The translations under genes were made by a program, and so were the position numbers. Under the pieces are notes generated by a model. The model was not told the DNA's origin. It did no database searches and saw only the letters and a program-made list of their open reading frames with translations. A DNA stretch of 64,000 nucleotides, taken from the NCBI RefSeq assembly GCF_021129235.1, contig NZ_JAJOMA010000014.1, positions 124,001 to 188,000 on the forward strand. Direction: 5' to 3'. Shown piece after piece: positions 27,483-36,072 of this stretch. The stretch comes from Kineosporia mesophila. Lineage in GTDB: Bacteria; Actinomycetota; Actinomycetes; Actinomycetales; Kineosporiaceae. How positions within the stretch are numbered: position 1 is the first letter of the stretch; every line of letters begins with the position of its first letter.

Positions 27483-28544
27483 ATGAGAAGAGGACTCGTC
27501 ACGGGGGCAATTTTCAAGCTGATCCGTGAATCAACAGGATTGAGTCAAGAACGATTGGCAGAGGCGTTATCGGTGGACCGAGGCACTGTGCAGGGTTGGG
27601 AATCGGCCCGCCGACCGTTCACAGCAGTGTCGTACGGAAACGCGATCGCGATCCGCCATGCACTCGCCCGACTCGGAGCCGACATGCGGTTGGTCGGCTA
27701 CCTCGACGACGCGGCGGAGGCAGACCTCATACTCCAAGAGATCGCCGCAGGGGATGGCGTTGCCGATGAGCTCCTCCTCGGTTCTGTGGTTCTGCGTCGA
27801 CGGGTGGTCGAATTGGTCGACTGGAGCATCGGGGGACAACATCCCACCGGCCTTCCGACGCTACTCGCATCTCGTTGTCCAGGGGTGCAGCGCCCACTGG
27901 CGGACCCCACGGAACTGGACGAGCATGCTCACGGAACTCAGACCCTGGTTGAGCGTGCAGCGGGACGAATCGATGACGCGTCTGTACTGCTTCATCGACA
28001 GGCCATATTTCTGGCGGGTCCGCAGGCCGGTCTGGAGCCTACAAGCCTGCTGACGCCTCGCTCGGTCAAATATCTGGTGGGCGACCATCCTTGGACTCCG
28101 TACTGGTCCGACGCCCGTACGGTGTCCATCGCTCGGGCCTTGGCCGGCGATGCCGAACCACTTGGCGATTTTCTGTGTCACGGCCTGATGGGCGGCGTGC
28201 ATGAACTGGCCAACCTGAACTACTGGGCGTATTACGTGGGCGAAGAACGCCATCCTCAGATCAGTGACACGTTCCAGTTACGAACCGATCTTGCCTGGCG
28301 CGGCAGTCACCTGCTCGCCCATCTGACGCGAAGAATCCACGTCTCGCACTCCCTTTTGCCCCTGAACGTGCATACGGCGTGGAGCCTGCTGGGATTCCGA
28401 CGTGGTCTGATTCACGATGATCCTCGCGTTGCGCGTGATCTGATGGAGCGTTGTGAGGTGCTGTTGGGGCATGACGAAATCCCGGCTCAGGTTCGCATCG
28501 AAGCGACCTCGATGCTCTACGCTATTCGATCGGAGATGCGATGA
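27483..28544 (+). CDS. XRE-family helix-turn-helix regulator with C-terminal conserved domain
   Basis: 353 aa. Residues about 6-45 form an XRE helix-turn-helix (IFKLIRESTGLSQERLAEAL and VDRGTVQGWES). The remainder is a long, mostly helical domain with the distinctive CHGLMGGVHELANLNYWAYYVGEE near 240-262, which I recognise from other actinobacterial regulators of unknown ligand. ATG 27483 has GGGGGA 5 bases upstream. The stop overlaps the HD gene start (ATGA), so regulator and hydrolase are made together. It probably controls the divergent promoter it shares with the hydroxylase-nucleotidyltransferase operon. Confidence 0.8.
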   Translation: MRRGLVTGAIFKLIRESTGLSQERLAEALSVDRGTVQGWESARRPFTAVSYGNAIAIRHALARLGADMRLVGYLDDAAEADLILQEIAAGDGVADELLLGSVVLRRRVVELVDWSIGGQHPTGLPTLLASRCPGVQRPLADPTELDEHAHGTQTLVERAAGRIDDASVLLHRQAIFLAGPQAGLEPTSLLTPRSVKYLVGDHPWTPYWSDARTVSIARALAGDAEPLGDFLCHGLMGGVHELANLNYWAYYVGEERHPQISDTFQLRTDLAWRGSHLLAHLTRRIHVSHSLLPLNVHTAWSLLGFRRGLIHDDPRVARDLMERCEVLLGHDEIPAQVRIEATSMLYAIRSEMR

Positions 28545-29110
28545 AGAACATGCTGGATGATGAAGCTGCCGGAACAGCTGCCCTGCTGTTCGAGGTGGGC
28601 ACTTTGAAGCTCACGCCGCGGACAGGTTGGCTCCATGCCCAGGTACGGCACCCAGAGTCGATCGCTGAGCATTCCCATCGTGTATCCCTGATCAGCGCGA
28701 TTCTGGCCGCTCTTGAGGGCGCCGATCCCGGACGTGCAGCGTTGATGGGAACGTTGCACGACACCCAGGAATCCCGGCTCGGTGACATCAGCCACGTGGG
28801 CAAGGCCTATGTGAAAACGGTGAAGAACGAGCAAGTCACTGCGGACCAGACCTCAACCGCTGCACCAGTGGTCGCCACGATGATCGGTGATGCTGTCGCA
28901 GAGTACGAGGCCCAGGAGACGCCTGAATCCAGGGTGGCGAAGGACGCAGACAAACTAGAGTGTCTCTTGCAAGCTCTGGAGTATCAGCGAGCGGGGAATC
29001 AGAACGTCCAGGCATGGGTGGACAGCAGTCGGGCTGCACTGAAAACCGCTGCCGCATTACAGATTGCTGACGCGGCAATGAATATGACAGGGCTTGAATG
29101 GCGGCAATAA
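28541..29110 (+). CDS. HD-domain hydrolase (YfbR/5'-deoxynucleotidase-like)
   Basis: 189-aa metal-dependent phosphohydrolase of the YfbR/YGK1 kind. Metal ligands are visible as SIAEHSHRV (His44 and His46), the HD pair LHDTQES (His73-Asp74) and KDADKLEC (Asp137). Relatives hydrolyse dNMPs or other nucleotides. The EHSHRV/HDTQESRLGDI/DADKLEC series matches the compact single-domain enzymes. Coupled to the XRE gene by a 4-base overlap. A nucleotidyltransferase in the divergent operon raises the possibility that the two enzymes act on the same nucleotide-linked metabolite. Confidence 0.82.
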   Translation: MKNMLDDEAAGTAALLFEVGTLKLTPRTGWLHAQVRHPESIAEHSHRVSLISAILAALEGADPGRAALMGTLHDTQESRLGDISHVGKAYVKTVKNEQVTADQTSTAAPVVATMIGDAVAEYEAQETPESRVAKDADKLECLLQALEYQRAGNQNVQAWVDSSRAALKTAAALQIADAAMNMTGLEWRQ

Positions 29111-29442
29111 CCTTGTCCGCCCCCGCCTGATTGCCGTCGCGAGCTCGGCAGCTAAATGGGGCACCTCCGAGCCTCAATCGAGTACGGAGGAGCACTCATC
29201 TCCCGATAGATTTTGCTTCGTCGTGCCTTCGATAAGTGGCATTGCCGATGCCGGTCCGGCAGGAGACTTACCGGACCGGCATCACCCCAGAGTCTCCCAA
29301 GGAGAACCTTTCGTGACGAGGATGGGGTCTGGCAACGGCCGGGCGGCACTCTCGTACAGGACAATCTGCGAAGGCCCGATGGGTCGCCGGTATCGTGGGA
29401 CTCCCCTGGCGATCGCACTCAGATGCCCAGAGAGGAGTTCCG
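29111..29442. other. Intergenic region, right border of the low-GC island
   Basis: About 330 bases in which base composition returns to the high-GC background. It contains the strong hairpin at 29247-29283 and the promoter and ribosome site (GAGGAG) of the TetR gene at its right end. No gene is evident. Confidence 0.5.
29247..29283. terminator. Stem-loop GATGCCGGTCCGG / CCGGACCGGCATC
   Basis: Perfect 13-base arms with an 11-base loop, 137 bases after the HD gene stop. Not followed by T's. Likely the terminator of the XRE-HD transcript. Confidence 0.55.
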
Positions 29443-30105
29443 ATGGATGACGGCACCGGTAGCCGGACCCACCCCCTCCGGCCGGACGCTCCTCGCCGGG
29501 CGACTCCGCGCACCCGGCCCCGGGGCGACCAGGCCCGGGCCCGGTTGCTGGCGGCAGCTCTGCAGTCGTTCGTGGACAACGGGTTCCACGGCACCGGCAC
29601 GCGGGACATCGCCGAGGCGGCGGGGATGAGCCCGGCGGCGGTGTACGTGCACTACTCCTCGAAGGAGGAGCTGCTCTTCGCGCTGTCCCTCGCCGGTCAC
29701 CAGGAGGCCCTGGACCTGGTGGCCGGCGCGGACGAGCCGCACCGGAGACCGGCGCAGCGGTTGTGGTCGGTCGTGAACGCGTTCTGCGAGTGGCACGCGG
29801 CCAACCACGTGAACGCGCGCCTGGTGCAGTACGAACTGGGATCGCTGACGCCCGAGCACGCCGAGATGATCGCCGGGGTGCGCCGGCAGATCTCCGGCAC
29901 GTTCCGGGTCATCCTCGCCGAAGGCGCGCAGGCCGGGGTCTTCCGGGTCCACGACCTGAATCTGATGGTCGTAGCCCTGATGTCGCTCAGCATCGACATC
30001 GCCCGCTGGTACCGCTCCGGCGGCGAGTGGACGCCCGCCACGATCGGGCGCCACCACGCCGACATCGCCCTCAGCATGGTCGGCGCCGACCCGGAAACCG
30101 CCTAG
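29443..30105 (+). CDS. TetR/AcrR family regulator
   Basis: 220 aa. The TetR helix-turn-helix is QARARLLAAALQSFVDNGFH ... GTRDIAEAAGMSPAAVYVHYSSKEELLFAL (residues about 27-80); the C-terminal ligand domain is helical. ATG 29443 follows GAGGAG by 5 bases. Convergent with and overlapping by 4 bases the MaoC gene, it is a good candidate to regulate the adjacent beta-oxidation-type genes, in the manner of KstR2/FadR-type TetR proteins that sense acyl-CoAs. Confidence 0.88.
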   Translation: MDDGTGSRTHPLRPDAPRRATPRTRPRGDQARARLLAAALQSFVDNGFHGTGTRDIAEAAGMSPAAVYVHYSSKEELLFALSLAGHQEALDLVAGADEPHRRPAQRLWSVVNAFCEWHAANHVNARLVQYELGSLTPEHAEMIAGVRRQISGTFRVILAEGAQAGVFRVHDLNLMVVALMSLSIDIARWYRSGGEWTPATIGRHHADIALSMVGADPETA

Positions 30106-30554
30106 GGAACGAGCAGACTCACGATCTCCGCGATACAGGCGGGCTTGACCGCGTCCTCGATCCCGATCGTGACCCGGGTGATGACCTGCACGCCGCTGGC
30201 GGCGGGCTCGACCGAGAGCAGCTCGATCCCGGCCCGCACGGACGAGCCGACCGGCACCACCGACGGGAAGCGGATCCGGTTGGAGCCGTAGTTGATCACC
30301 ATGCTCACCCCGTCGACGCGGTAGACCTCCCAGCTCAGCATCGGCAGCAGCGACAGGGTCAGGTAGCCGTGCGCGATCGGCCCCTGGAAAGGCCCCTGCG
30401 CAGCCCGTTGCGGGTCGGTGTGGATCCACTGGCTGTCGCCCGTGACCTCCGCGAAACCGTCGATCTGGTGCTGGCTGACGGTGTGCCACCGCGAGTGGCC
30501 GAGGTGCTCACCGACCGCGGCGACAAGTTCGTCGATGCCCTGGAAGATGCGCAT
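30102..30554 (-). CDS. MaoC-like enoyl-CoA hydratase
   Basis: 150-aa hot-dog-fold hydratase. The R-hydratase motif is present as FAEVTGDSQWIHTDPQRAAQGPFQGPIAHGYLTL (shown in pieces: D40 region, H45-T46-D47, then AHGYL), giving the catalytic Asp/His pair. It would add water to a trans-2-enoyl-CoA. ATG overlaps the stop of the SDR gene upstream; it is the last gene of a four-gene minus-strand operon with two SDRs and a thiolase. Confidence 0.88.
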   Translation of the reverse strand: MRIFQGIDELVAAVGEHLGHSRWHTVSQHQIDGFAEVTGDSQWIHTDPQRAAQGPFQGPIAHGYLTLSLLPMLSWEVYRVDGVSMVINYGSNRIRFPSVVPVGSSVRAGIELLSVEPAASGVQVITRVTIGIEDAVKPACIAEIVSLLVP

Positions 30555-31306
30555 CAGTCGGTGGGCCCGCCGGCCACGTAGATGACCTGGCCGGAGACGA
30601 AGCCCGCGCCCTCGCTGGCCAGGAACGACACGGTGTGCGCGATGTCCTCGGGTTTTCCCGTGCGGCGCACCGGGATCTGCTCGGCGGTGGCCGCTTTGAA
30701 GTCCTCGAAGGGCACCCCGATCCGGGCCGCGGTGGCCGCGGTCATCTCGGTCTCGATGAAGCCCGGCGCCACGGCGTTGGCGGTGATGCCGAACTTGCCC
30801 AGTTCCAGGGCCAGGGTCTTGGTGAAGCCCTGGAGCCCCGCCTTGGCCGCCGAGTAGTTCACCTGACCGCGGTTGCCCAGCGCGGACGTGCTGGACAGGC
30901 TGACGATCCGGCCCCAGCCCGCGGCGACCATGTGCTGCTGGACCGCCCGGGTCATCAGGAACGAACCGCGCAGGTGCACGTTCATCACCTGGTCCCAGTC
31001 GTCGACGCTCATCTTGAACAGCAGGTTGTCGCGCAGGATCCCGGCGTTGTTGACCAGCACGGCCGGGGCCCCGAGCGTGCCGGTGACCTCGTCCAGCGCC
31101 CGGGCCACGTCGGACTCGGAGGAGACGTCGGCGCCGACGGCCAGGGCCGTTCCCCCGGCGGCCTCGATCTCGTCCACGACCGGCTTGCACGCCTCGGCGG
31201 ACAGATCCAGGACGGCGACGGCCAGACCGTCGGCGGACAGCCGGCGGGCCACGGCGGCGCCGATACCCCGTGCGGCGCCGGTGACGACAGCGGTGCGAAT
31301 GGTCAC
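30554..31306 (-). CDS. SDR family oxidoreductase (FabG-like 3-oxoacyl reductase)
   Basis: 250-aa Rossmann oxidoreductase. NAD(P) motif TGAARGIG at about 10-17, NNAG at 90-93, catalytic Ser (SLSSTSALGNRG), Tyr-x-x-x-Lys as YSAAKAG and the end SGQVIYVAGG. GTG 31306 is chosen: GGAGG precedes it by 9 bases and the protein then starts at the usual place. As the operon holds a hydratase and a thiolase, it most likely oxidises 3-hydroxyacyl-CoA or reduces 3-oxoacyl-CoA. Confidence 0.88.
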   Translation of the reverse strand: MTIRTAVVTGAARGIGAAVARRLSADGLAVAVLDLSAEACKPVVDEIEAAGGTALAVGADVSSESDVARALDEVTGTLGAPAVLVNNAGILRDNLLFKMSVDDWDQVMNVHLRGSFLMTRAVQQHMVAAGWGRIVSLSSTSALGNRGQVNYSAAKAGLQGFTKTLALELGKFGITANAVAPGFIETEMTAATAARIGVPFEDFKAATAEQIPVRRTGKPEDIAHTVSFLASEGAGFVSGQVIYVAGGPTD

Positions 31307-31308
31307 GA

Positions 31309-32070
31309 TCAGATACCTCCGGTGAGAGTGAGCCCGCCGTCCACGACGACGGACTGGCCGGTGATCCAGGCGGCTTCGCCGGACAGCAGGAAGGCCACGA
31401 CGCTGCCGATGTCGGCCGGCTCCCCCAGCCGCCTCAGCGGGTAGGAGGCCGCCACCTCGTCCTCTCGCCCTTCGAAAAGAGCGGCGGCGAAACGGGTCTT
31501 GACCACAGCGGGGGCCACGGCGTTGACCCGGATACCGGGCCCGAGCTCGACCGCGAGCTCCTGCGTCAGGTGCACGAGCATGGCCTTGCTGGCGCCGTAG
31601 AAACCAATGCCGGGAGCCGGTTTGACCCCGGCCACCGAGACGATGTTCACCACCGAGCCGCCGTTGTCCTTCATCCACCGGGCGTGCACCTGCTGGATCC
31701 AGGAAAGCGCCGCGATGCAGTTCACCTCGACGATCTTGCGGGCGGCGTCGAGGTCGATCCCGACCAGGGGGCCGTGGACGGGGTTGATGCCGGTGTTGTT
31801 CACCAGCAGGTGCGCTCCCCCGAACTCGGCGATCGCCCGTTCGACGACCTCGGCCTGGTGGTCGGTGTCGGCGGCGTGCCCGGCGACCCCGATCGCGTGC
31901 TCGGATCCCCCGAGCTGCTCGACCGCGTCCTTCAGGGCATCTCCCCGGCGGGCGGTGATGACGACCCGGGCACCGTCGGCGACGAGCTGGCCGGCGATGG
32001 CCAGCCCGATGCCGCGGCTGGCGCCGGTGACGATCGCGGTGCGGCCGGTGAACCGCTTCTGATCAGCCAT
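31309..32070 (-). CDS. SDR family oxidoreductase
   Basis: 253-aa short-chain dehydrogenase/reductase. TGASRGIG at about 16-23, NNTG at 91-94, active-site NIVSVAG and YGASKAM, and the terminal ITGQSVVVDGG are all present. ATG overlaps the thiolase stop. Two different SDRs in one beta-oxidation-type operon suggest a substrate with an extra hydroxyl/keto function, such as a branched, cyclic or steroid side-chain acid; this is inference. Confidence 0.87.
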   Translation of the reverse strand: MADQKRFTGRTAIVTGASRGIGLAIAGQLVADGARVVITARRGDALKDAVEQLGGSEHAIGVAGHAADTDHQAEVVERAIAEFGGAHLLVNNTGINPVHGPLVGIDLDAARKIVEVNCIAALSWIQQVHARWMKDNGGSVVNIVSVAGVKPAPGIGFYGASKAMLVHLTQELAVELGPGIRVNAVAPAVVKTRFAAALFEGREDEVAASYPLRRLGEPADIGSVVAFLLSGEAAWITGQSVVVDGGLTLTGGI

Positions 32071-33299
32071 CAGGACAGCCGCTCGATCACCATGGCCATG
32101 CCCATGCCACCGCCCACGCACATCGACTCCACCCCGATCTGCTGGTCGTCGGTGCGCAGCACGTTGATGAGCGTGCTGGAGATGCGGGCACCGGTCATGC
32201 CGAACGGGTGGCCCACCGCGATGGCCCCGCCCTTGACGTTGAGCCGGTCGATGTCGATGCCGAGTTTCTGCGCGGAGCCCAGGCACTGGACGGCGAAGGC
32301 CTCGTTGATCTCGAACCGGTCGACGTCGGCGAGCGCGATCCCGGCGTTCTTCAGGGCCAGCGGGATGGCCTCGACCGGGCCGAGTCCCATGATCTCGGGC
32401 GAGAGCCCGGTGACGGCGGTGGAAAGGATTCGCGCCAGTGGGGTGATGCCCAGTTCGCGGGCCCGCACGTCACTCATCACGACCAGCGCCGCGGCCCCGT
32501 CGTTGAGCGGGCAGGCGTTGCCGGCGGTGACGGTTCCGTCGGGGCGGAAGACCGGTTTCAGGCCGGCCAGCACCTCGGTCGTGGTGCCGGGCCGGGGGCA
32601 GTCGTCGCGGTCGACCACGGTGCCGTCGGGCAGTTCGACCGGGGTGATGTCCTGGGCCCAGAATCCGTCGGCGATGGCCTTCTCGGCCCGGTTCTGGCTG
32701 CGGGCGGCGAACGCGTCCTGCTCGGCCCGGGTGATACCGGTCAGCTGGGCGACGTTCTCGGCCGTCTGACCCATCGCGACGTAGACGTCCGGCAGCGCCC
32801 CGGCCTCGCGCGGATCCCTCCACTCCCCCGCGCCCTCCAGGGCGCGCGCACCCGTGCGCTCACGGGCGTCCTCATACAGGGGGTTCTGCAGATCGTCGCG
32901 ACCGGGGATGTAGTCGCTGCTGCCCTTGTCGAAACGGCTGACGACCTCGACGCCGGCGGAAATGAAGGCATCGCCCTCACCGGCGCGGATGGCGTGGAAC
33001 GCCATCCGGGTCGACTGCAGCGACGACGAGCAGTAGCGGGTGACGGTGGTGCCCGGCAGGTGGTCGTACCCGGACAGGACCGAGACGATCCGGCCGAGGT
33101 TGAAACCCTGCTCACCACCGGGCATGCCACAGCCGAGGATGAGGTCACTGATCTCGCGGGGGTCCAGTTCGGGTACCTGTGCCAGGGCGGCGTGGACCAT
33201 CTGGACCGTGAGGTCGTCGGCACGAACGCTTTTGAGAGAACCCCGGCCGGCCCGGCCGATGGGTGAGCGGGCGGTGGAGACGATGACTGCTTCGGGCAT
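32070..33299 (-). CDS. Thiolase (acetyl-CoA acetyltransferase family)
   Basis: 409-aa thiolase that cleaves 3-oxoacyl-CoA with CoA (or the reverse). The acyl-accepting Cys is Cys90 in TRYCSSSLQS; the second half has NEAFAVQ, GHPFGMTGAR and the second catalytic Cys in MCVGGGMG. It is the first gene of the four-gene operon and its promoter region carries a CTGAGCGATCGCTTAG operator-like palindrome. Confidence 0.93.
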   Translation of the reverse strand: MPEAVIVSTARSPIGRAGRGSLKSVRADDLTVQMVHAALAQVPELDPREISDLILGCGMPGGEQGFNLGRIVSVLSGYDHLPGTTVTRYCSSSLQSTRMAFHAIRAGEGDAFISAGVEVVSRFDKGSSDYIPGRDDLQNPLYEDARERTGARALEGAGEWRDPREAGALPDVYVAMGQTAENVAQLTGITRAEQDAFAARSQNRAEKAIADGFWAQDITPVELPDGTVVDRDDCPRPGTTTEVLAGLKPVFRPDGTVTAGNACPLNDGAAALVVMSDVRARELGITPLARILSTAVTGLSPEIMGLGPVEAIPLALKNAGIALADVDRFEINEAFAVQCLGSAQKLGIDIDRLNVKGGAIAVGHPFGMTGARISSTLINVLRTDDQQIGVESMCVGGGMGMAMVIERLS

Positions 33300-33310
33300 G
33301 ACATCCCAAC

Positions 33311-33326
33311 CTGAGCGATCGCTTAG
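33311..33326. promoter_or_regulatory. TetR-like operator (thiolase operon side)
   Basis: CTGAGCGATCGCTTAG, a nearly perfect 16-base palindrome 12 bases before the thiolase start codon. It shares the TnAGC...GCTTA pattern with the site at 33443. Confidence 0.6.
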
Positions 33327-33442
33327 TTATTGATTCACCCTGCCCGGAAAGCCTCCGGTCCGTCAAGAACCCCGGAGCCGGGCGGTCGGGCGGTTCCCTT
33401 CACCGCAATGGTTCTTGGCGGCGGCCGGAGACCGTGCTAGAC

Positions 33443-33458
33443 CTAAGCGACTGCTTAC
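33443..33458. promoter_or_regulatory. TetR-like operator (acyl-CoA dehydrogenase side)
   Basis: CTAAGCGACTGCTTAC, with TAAGC/GCTTA arms, 18 bases before the acyl-CoA dehydrogenase start. With the site at 33311 it brackets the divergent promoter region, suggesting joint control of both transcripts by one TetR protein (encoded at 29443 or 34672). Confidence 0.6.
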
Positions 33459-33475
33459 CCACCGGAGGTTCCGCG

Positions 33476-34621
33476 ATGAAGCGCGATCTGTACGACGAGG
33501 ACCACGAGTCGTTCCGGGCGACGGTGCGGGAATTCGTCGAGCGCACCGTGCTCCCCCACGTCGGGGAGCACGCCGACGACCGGCTGATCCCCCGGGAGGT
33601 CTGGCTCGAGGCCGGCAAGCAGGGGCTGCTCGGCCTGGAGATCCCCGAGGCCTACGGCGGCTCCGAGGCCGGCGACTACCGCTTCAACGCCGTCGCCTCC
33701 GAAGAACTGTCCAAGGTCAACGCCGCACTGGTCTCCTGCTGGGGCATCCACTCCGACGTCACGGCGCCGTACATCGTCGAGCTCGGGACGGACGAGCAGA
33801 AGCAGCGCTGGCTGCCCTCGGTCGCCACCGGCGAGACCTGGCTGGCCATCGGCATGACCGAGGCCTCCGGCGGCTCCGACCTGGCCGCCCTCAAGACCAC
33901 CGCCGTGCGCGACGGGGACTCCTGGGTCATCAACGGATCCAAGACCTTCATCACCAACGGCTACTCGGCCGACCTGGTGCTGACGGCCGTGCGCACCTCG
34001 CCGGAGAAGAAGGCCCGCGGCATCACCCTGTTCGCGATCCCCACCGACGCCGAGGGATTCAGCCGCGGCCGCAAGCTCGACAAGGTCGGCCAGGAAGAGT
34101 CCGACACCGCCGAGCTGTTCTTCGAGAACCTGCGGCTGGGCGACGAGTACGTGATCGGCGAGGTCGACAACGGCTTCATCCACATGATGCGGAAGCTGCC
34201 GCAGGAACGCCTCGGCGCGGCCATCTCGAACGTGGCCCACGCCCGGCAGATCCTCCTCGAGACCATCGAGTACGCCAAGGAACGGCGCGCTTTCGGGTCG
34301 GCGATCGGATCCTTCCAGCACAACAAATTCCTGCTCGCCGACCTGGTCACCCGGATCGAGGTGGCCGAGGCGTTCGTGGACAAGTGCGTGCTGGCCTACA
34401 CCGCCGGGGAACTCACGGCCGTGGACGCCGCCAAGGCCAAGTGGTGGACCAGCCAGACCCAGAACGACGTCCTCGACCACTGCGTGCAGTTGCACGGCGG
34501 CTACGGGTTCATGAACGAGTACCGCGTGGCCCGGGCCTGGCGCGACGCCCGGGTGACGAAGATCTGGGCCGGCTCCAACGAGATCATGAAGGAGCTCATC
34601 GGCCGCGATCTGGGCCTGTGA
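33476..34621 (+). CDS. Acyl-CoA dehydrogenase
   Basis: 381-aa FAD enzyme introducing a 2,3 double bond in acyl-CoA. Typical blocks are AIGMTEASGGSDLA, WVINGSKTFITNGYSADL, RRAFGSAIGSFQ, QLHGGYGFMNEY and the end KIWAGSNEIMKELIGRDLGL, whose Glu is in the usual catalytic-base position. ATG 33476 follows GGAGG by 7 bases; an upstream in-frame ATG (33434) lacks one and would cover the operator. Divergent from the thiolase operon, it supplies the first step of the same cycle. Confidence 0.93.
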   Translation: MKRDLYDEDHESFRATVREFVERTVLPHVGEHADDRLIPREVWLEAGKQGLLGLEIPEAYGGSEAGDYRFNAVASEELSKVNAALVSCWGIHSDVTAPYIVELGTDEQKQRWLPSVATGETWLAIGMTEASGGSDLAALKTTAVRDGDSWVINGSKTFITNGYSADLVLTAVRTSPEKKARGITLFAIPTDAEGFSRGRKLDKVGQEESDTAELFFENLRLGDEYVIGEVDNGFIHMMRKLPQERLGAAISNVAHARQILLETIEYAKERRAFGSAIGSFQHNKFLLADLVTRIEVAEAFVDKCVLAYTAGELTAVDAAKAKWWTSQTQNDVLDHCVQLHGGYGFMNEYRVARAWRDARVTKIWAGSNEIMKELIGRDLGL

Positions 34622-34661
34622 CCCGGCCTGTGACCCGGCCAGTGACCGGCCTGCGACCCGG
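34615..34661. repeat. Short tandem repeat, 12-bp unit CCTGTGACCCGG x4
   Basis: Four near-copies (one is 11 bases) starting in the last codons of the acyl-CoA dehydrogenase gene, covering its stop and running into the convergent TetR end. Probably slippage-generated; the first unit contains the TGA stop. Confidence 0.6.
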
Positions 34662-34671
34662 CCGGTGGCCC

Positions 34672-35337
34672 TCAGCGCCGGCGGCGCACCTGCGAGCGCA
34701 ACGCCAGCCGGCTGACCGGTCCCAGCCCCTCGACGACCTCCACCAGGGCGCCCAGCTGGTCCAGCGCGTTCAGGGCCAGCGCACCCTGATCGGGGTCGAC
34801 GCCCTCGTAGAGCTCCAGCCCGATGAAGGCGGAGCACACCGCGCGGCTGAGTCCGGCCGGGTCGACGAGTTCGCCCAGCGGTGAGTCGTTGAGCAGCCGG
34901 GTCAGCGCGGTCTCGATCTCGGTGACCCACAGCTTCAGGGCGTCGGCCGTGACCCGGCCCAGGGCGGGGTCGGTCTGCCCGGCGGCCAGGAGCTGGGCCA
35001 GGACCGCGACGTTGCCCTCGGCCTGCTCCGCGGCGTGCAGATCACGACCTACCGCCAGCAGTTCACGCAGAGAGGTGACGGTGGCGAAGCGCTCGCGGTA
35101 GAGCACCAGCCGGCGTTCGGTGGAACGGCGGCAGGCCTCGGCGAGTAGCCCTTCCATCCCGTCGAAGTGGTAGAAGATCAGCGCCTGGTTGGCATCGGCG
35201 ACCGCGGCGACCGTGCGCGCGGAGGTACCGGCGATGCCGTGGGTGCGCAGGGTGGTGAGCGCGGCCTCGACCAGGCGGTCGACCGTCTCCGGGCCACTGC
35301 GCCGGCGCCGGCCGGAGGGTGCTTCGCTGTCGTTCAC
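34672..35337 (-). CDS. TetR family regulator
   Basis: 221 aa. DNA-binding domain about 18-65: VDRLVEAALTTLRTHGIAGT, then ARTVAAVADANQALIFYHFDGMEGLL. The C-terminal domain is helical with no recognised ligand motif. Convergent with the acyl-CoA dehydrogenase and divergent from a response regulator. It is one of two local TetR proteins that could bind the TAAGC/GCTTA sites. Confidence 0.87.
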   Translation of the reverse strand: MNDSEAPSGRRRRSGPETVDRLVEAALTTLRTHGIAGTSARTVAAVADANQALIFYHFDGMEGLLAEACRRSTERRLVLYRERFATVTSLRELLAVGRDLHAAEQAEGNVAVLAQLLAAGQTDPALGRVTADALKLWVTEIETALTRLLNDSPLGELVDPAGLSRAVCSAFIGLELYEGVDPDQGALALNALDQLGALVEVVEGLGPVSRLALRSQVRRRR

Positions 35338-35406
35338 ACCCGCTTGTCTACCAGGGACTCCGACAGAGAATCCGACAAGACAGCGGCGAACCTATACTCA
35401 CCGCTC

Positions 35407-36072
35407 GTGCGAGTTCTGGTGGTGGAGGACGACGACGAGCTCGGCCTGGCCCTCGCCGAGGGTCTGCGGGCCGCCGGGCTCGCGGTCGACCGGGCCGGGT
35501 CGCGGGCCGAGGCCGACGAAAAGGTCTGGGTCAACCGCTACGACTGCGTGATCGCCGACCGCGGCCTGCCCGACGGCGATGGGCTCGAGCTGATCCGGAT
35601 CTGGCGCAAAAGCGGTTACGCAGTACCGGTTCTGGTACTCACGGCACTGGGCGCGGTGGAGGACCGGGTGGAGGGTTTCGCGCACGGGGCCGACGACTAC
35701 CTGGGCAAGCCCTTCGCCCTGGCCGAGCTGGTCGCGCGGGTGCGGGCGCTGGGCCGGCGCGAGCAGCACCCGCGCCTGCCGGAACTCGCCGTCGCCGATC
35801 TGACCCTCGACGTGCCCAGTCACCGGGTGCGGAGATCCGGTGTGCTGCTCGCCCTCACGGCCAAGGAGTTCGCCGTGCTGGAGGCGCTGATGCTGCGCGC
35901 CGGGGAGGCGGTGACCCGCACCGAACTGCTCGAGCGCTGCTGGGACGAGATGAGCGAACCCGCCTCGAACGTGGTCGACGTGGTGATCCGGCACCTGCGC
36001 CGCAAGCTCGGGCCGCCCGACCTGATCGAATCCCTGAGGGGTGTCGGCTACCGCATCAACGGTCCGGCATGA
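35407..36072 (+). CDS. OmpR/PhoB-type response regulator
   Basis: 221 aa. Receiver domain with acidic pocket EDDD (7-10), phospho-acceptor Asp51 (VIADRGLP) and the conserved Lys in LGKPF. The winged-helix effector (about 125-220) has LTAKEFAVLEALMLRAGEAV and VVDVVIRHLRRKLG. GTG 35407 starts the canonical VRVLVVEDD. The start lies close to the probable promoter, so a leaderless mRNA is possible. Coupled by 4 bases to its sensor kinase. Confidence 0.92.
   Translation: MRVLVVEDDDELGLALAEGLRAAGLAVDRAGSRAEADEKVWVNRYDCVIADRGLPDGDGLELIRIWRKSGYAVPVLVLTALGAVEDRVEGFAHGADDYLGKPFALAELVARVRALGRREQHPRLPELAVADLTLDVPSHRVRRSGVLLALTAKEFAVLEALMLRAGEAVTRTELLERCWDEMSEPASNVVDVVIRHLRRKLGPPDLIESLRGVGYRINGPA

Noticed and set aside
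27841-28053. An alternative frame inside the XRE gene reads as a convincing protein (LTELRPWLSVQRDESMTRLY), suggesting two compensating frameshifts.
   Set aside because: The main frame continues through this stretch with family-like segments (LLHRQAIFLAG) and joins well to both ends. The alternative frame's apparent third-base bias is just the first-position bias of the real frame.
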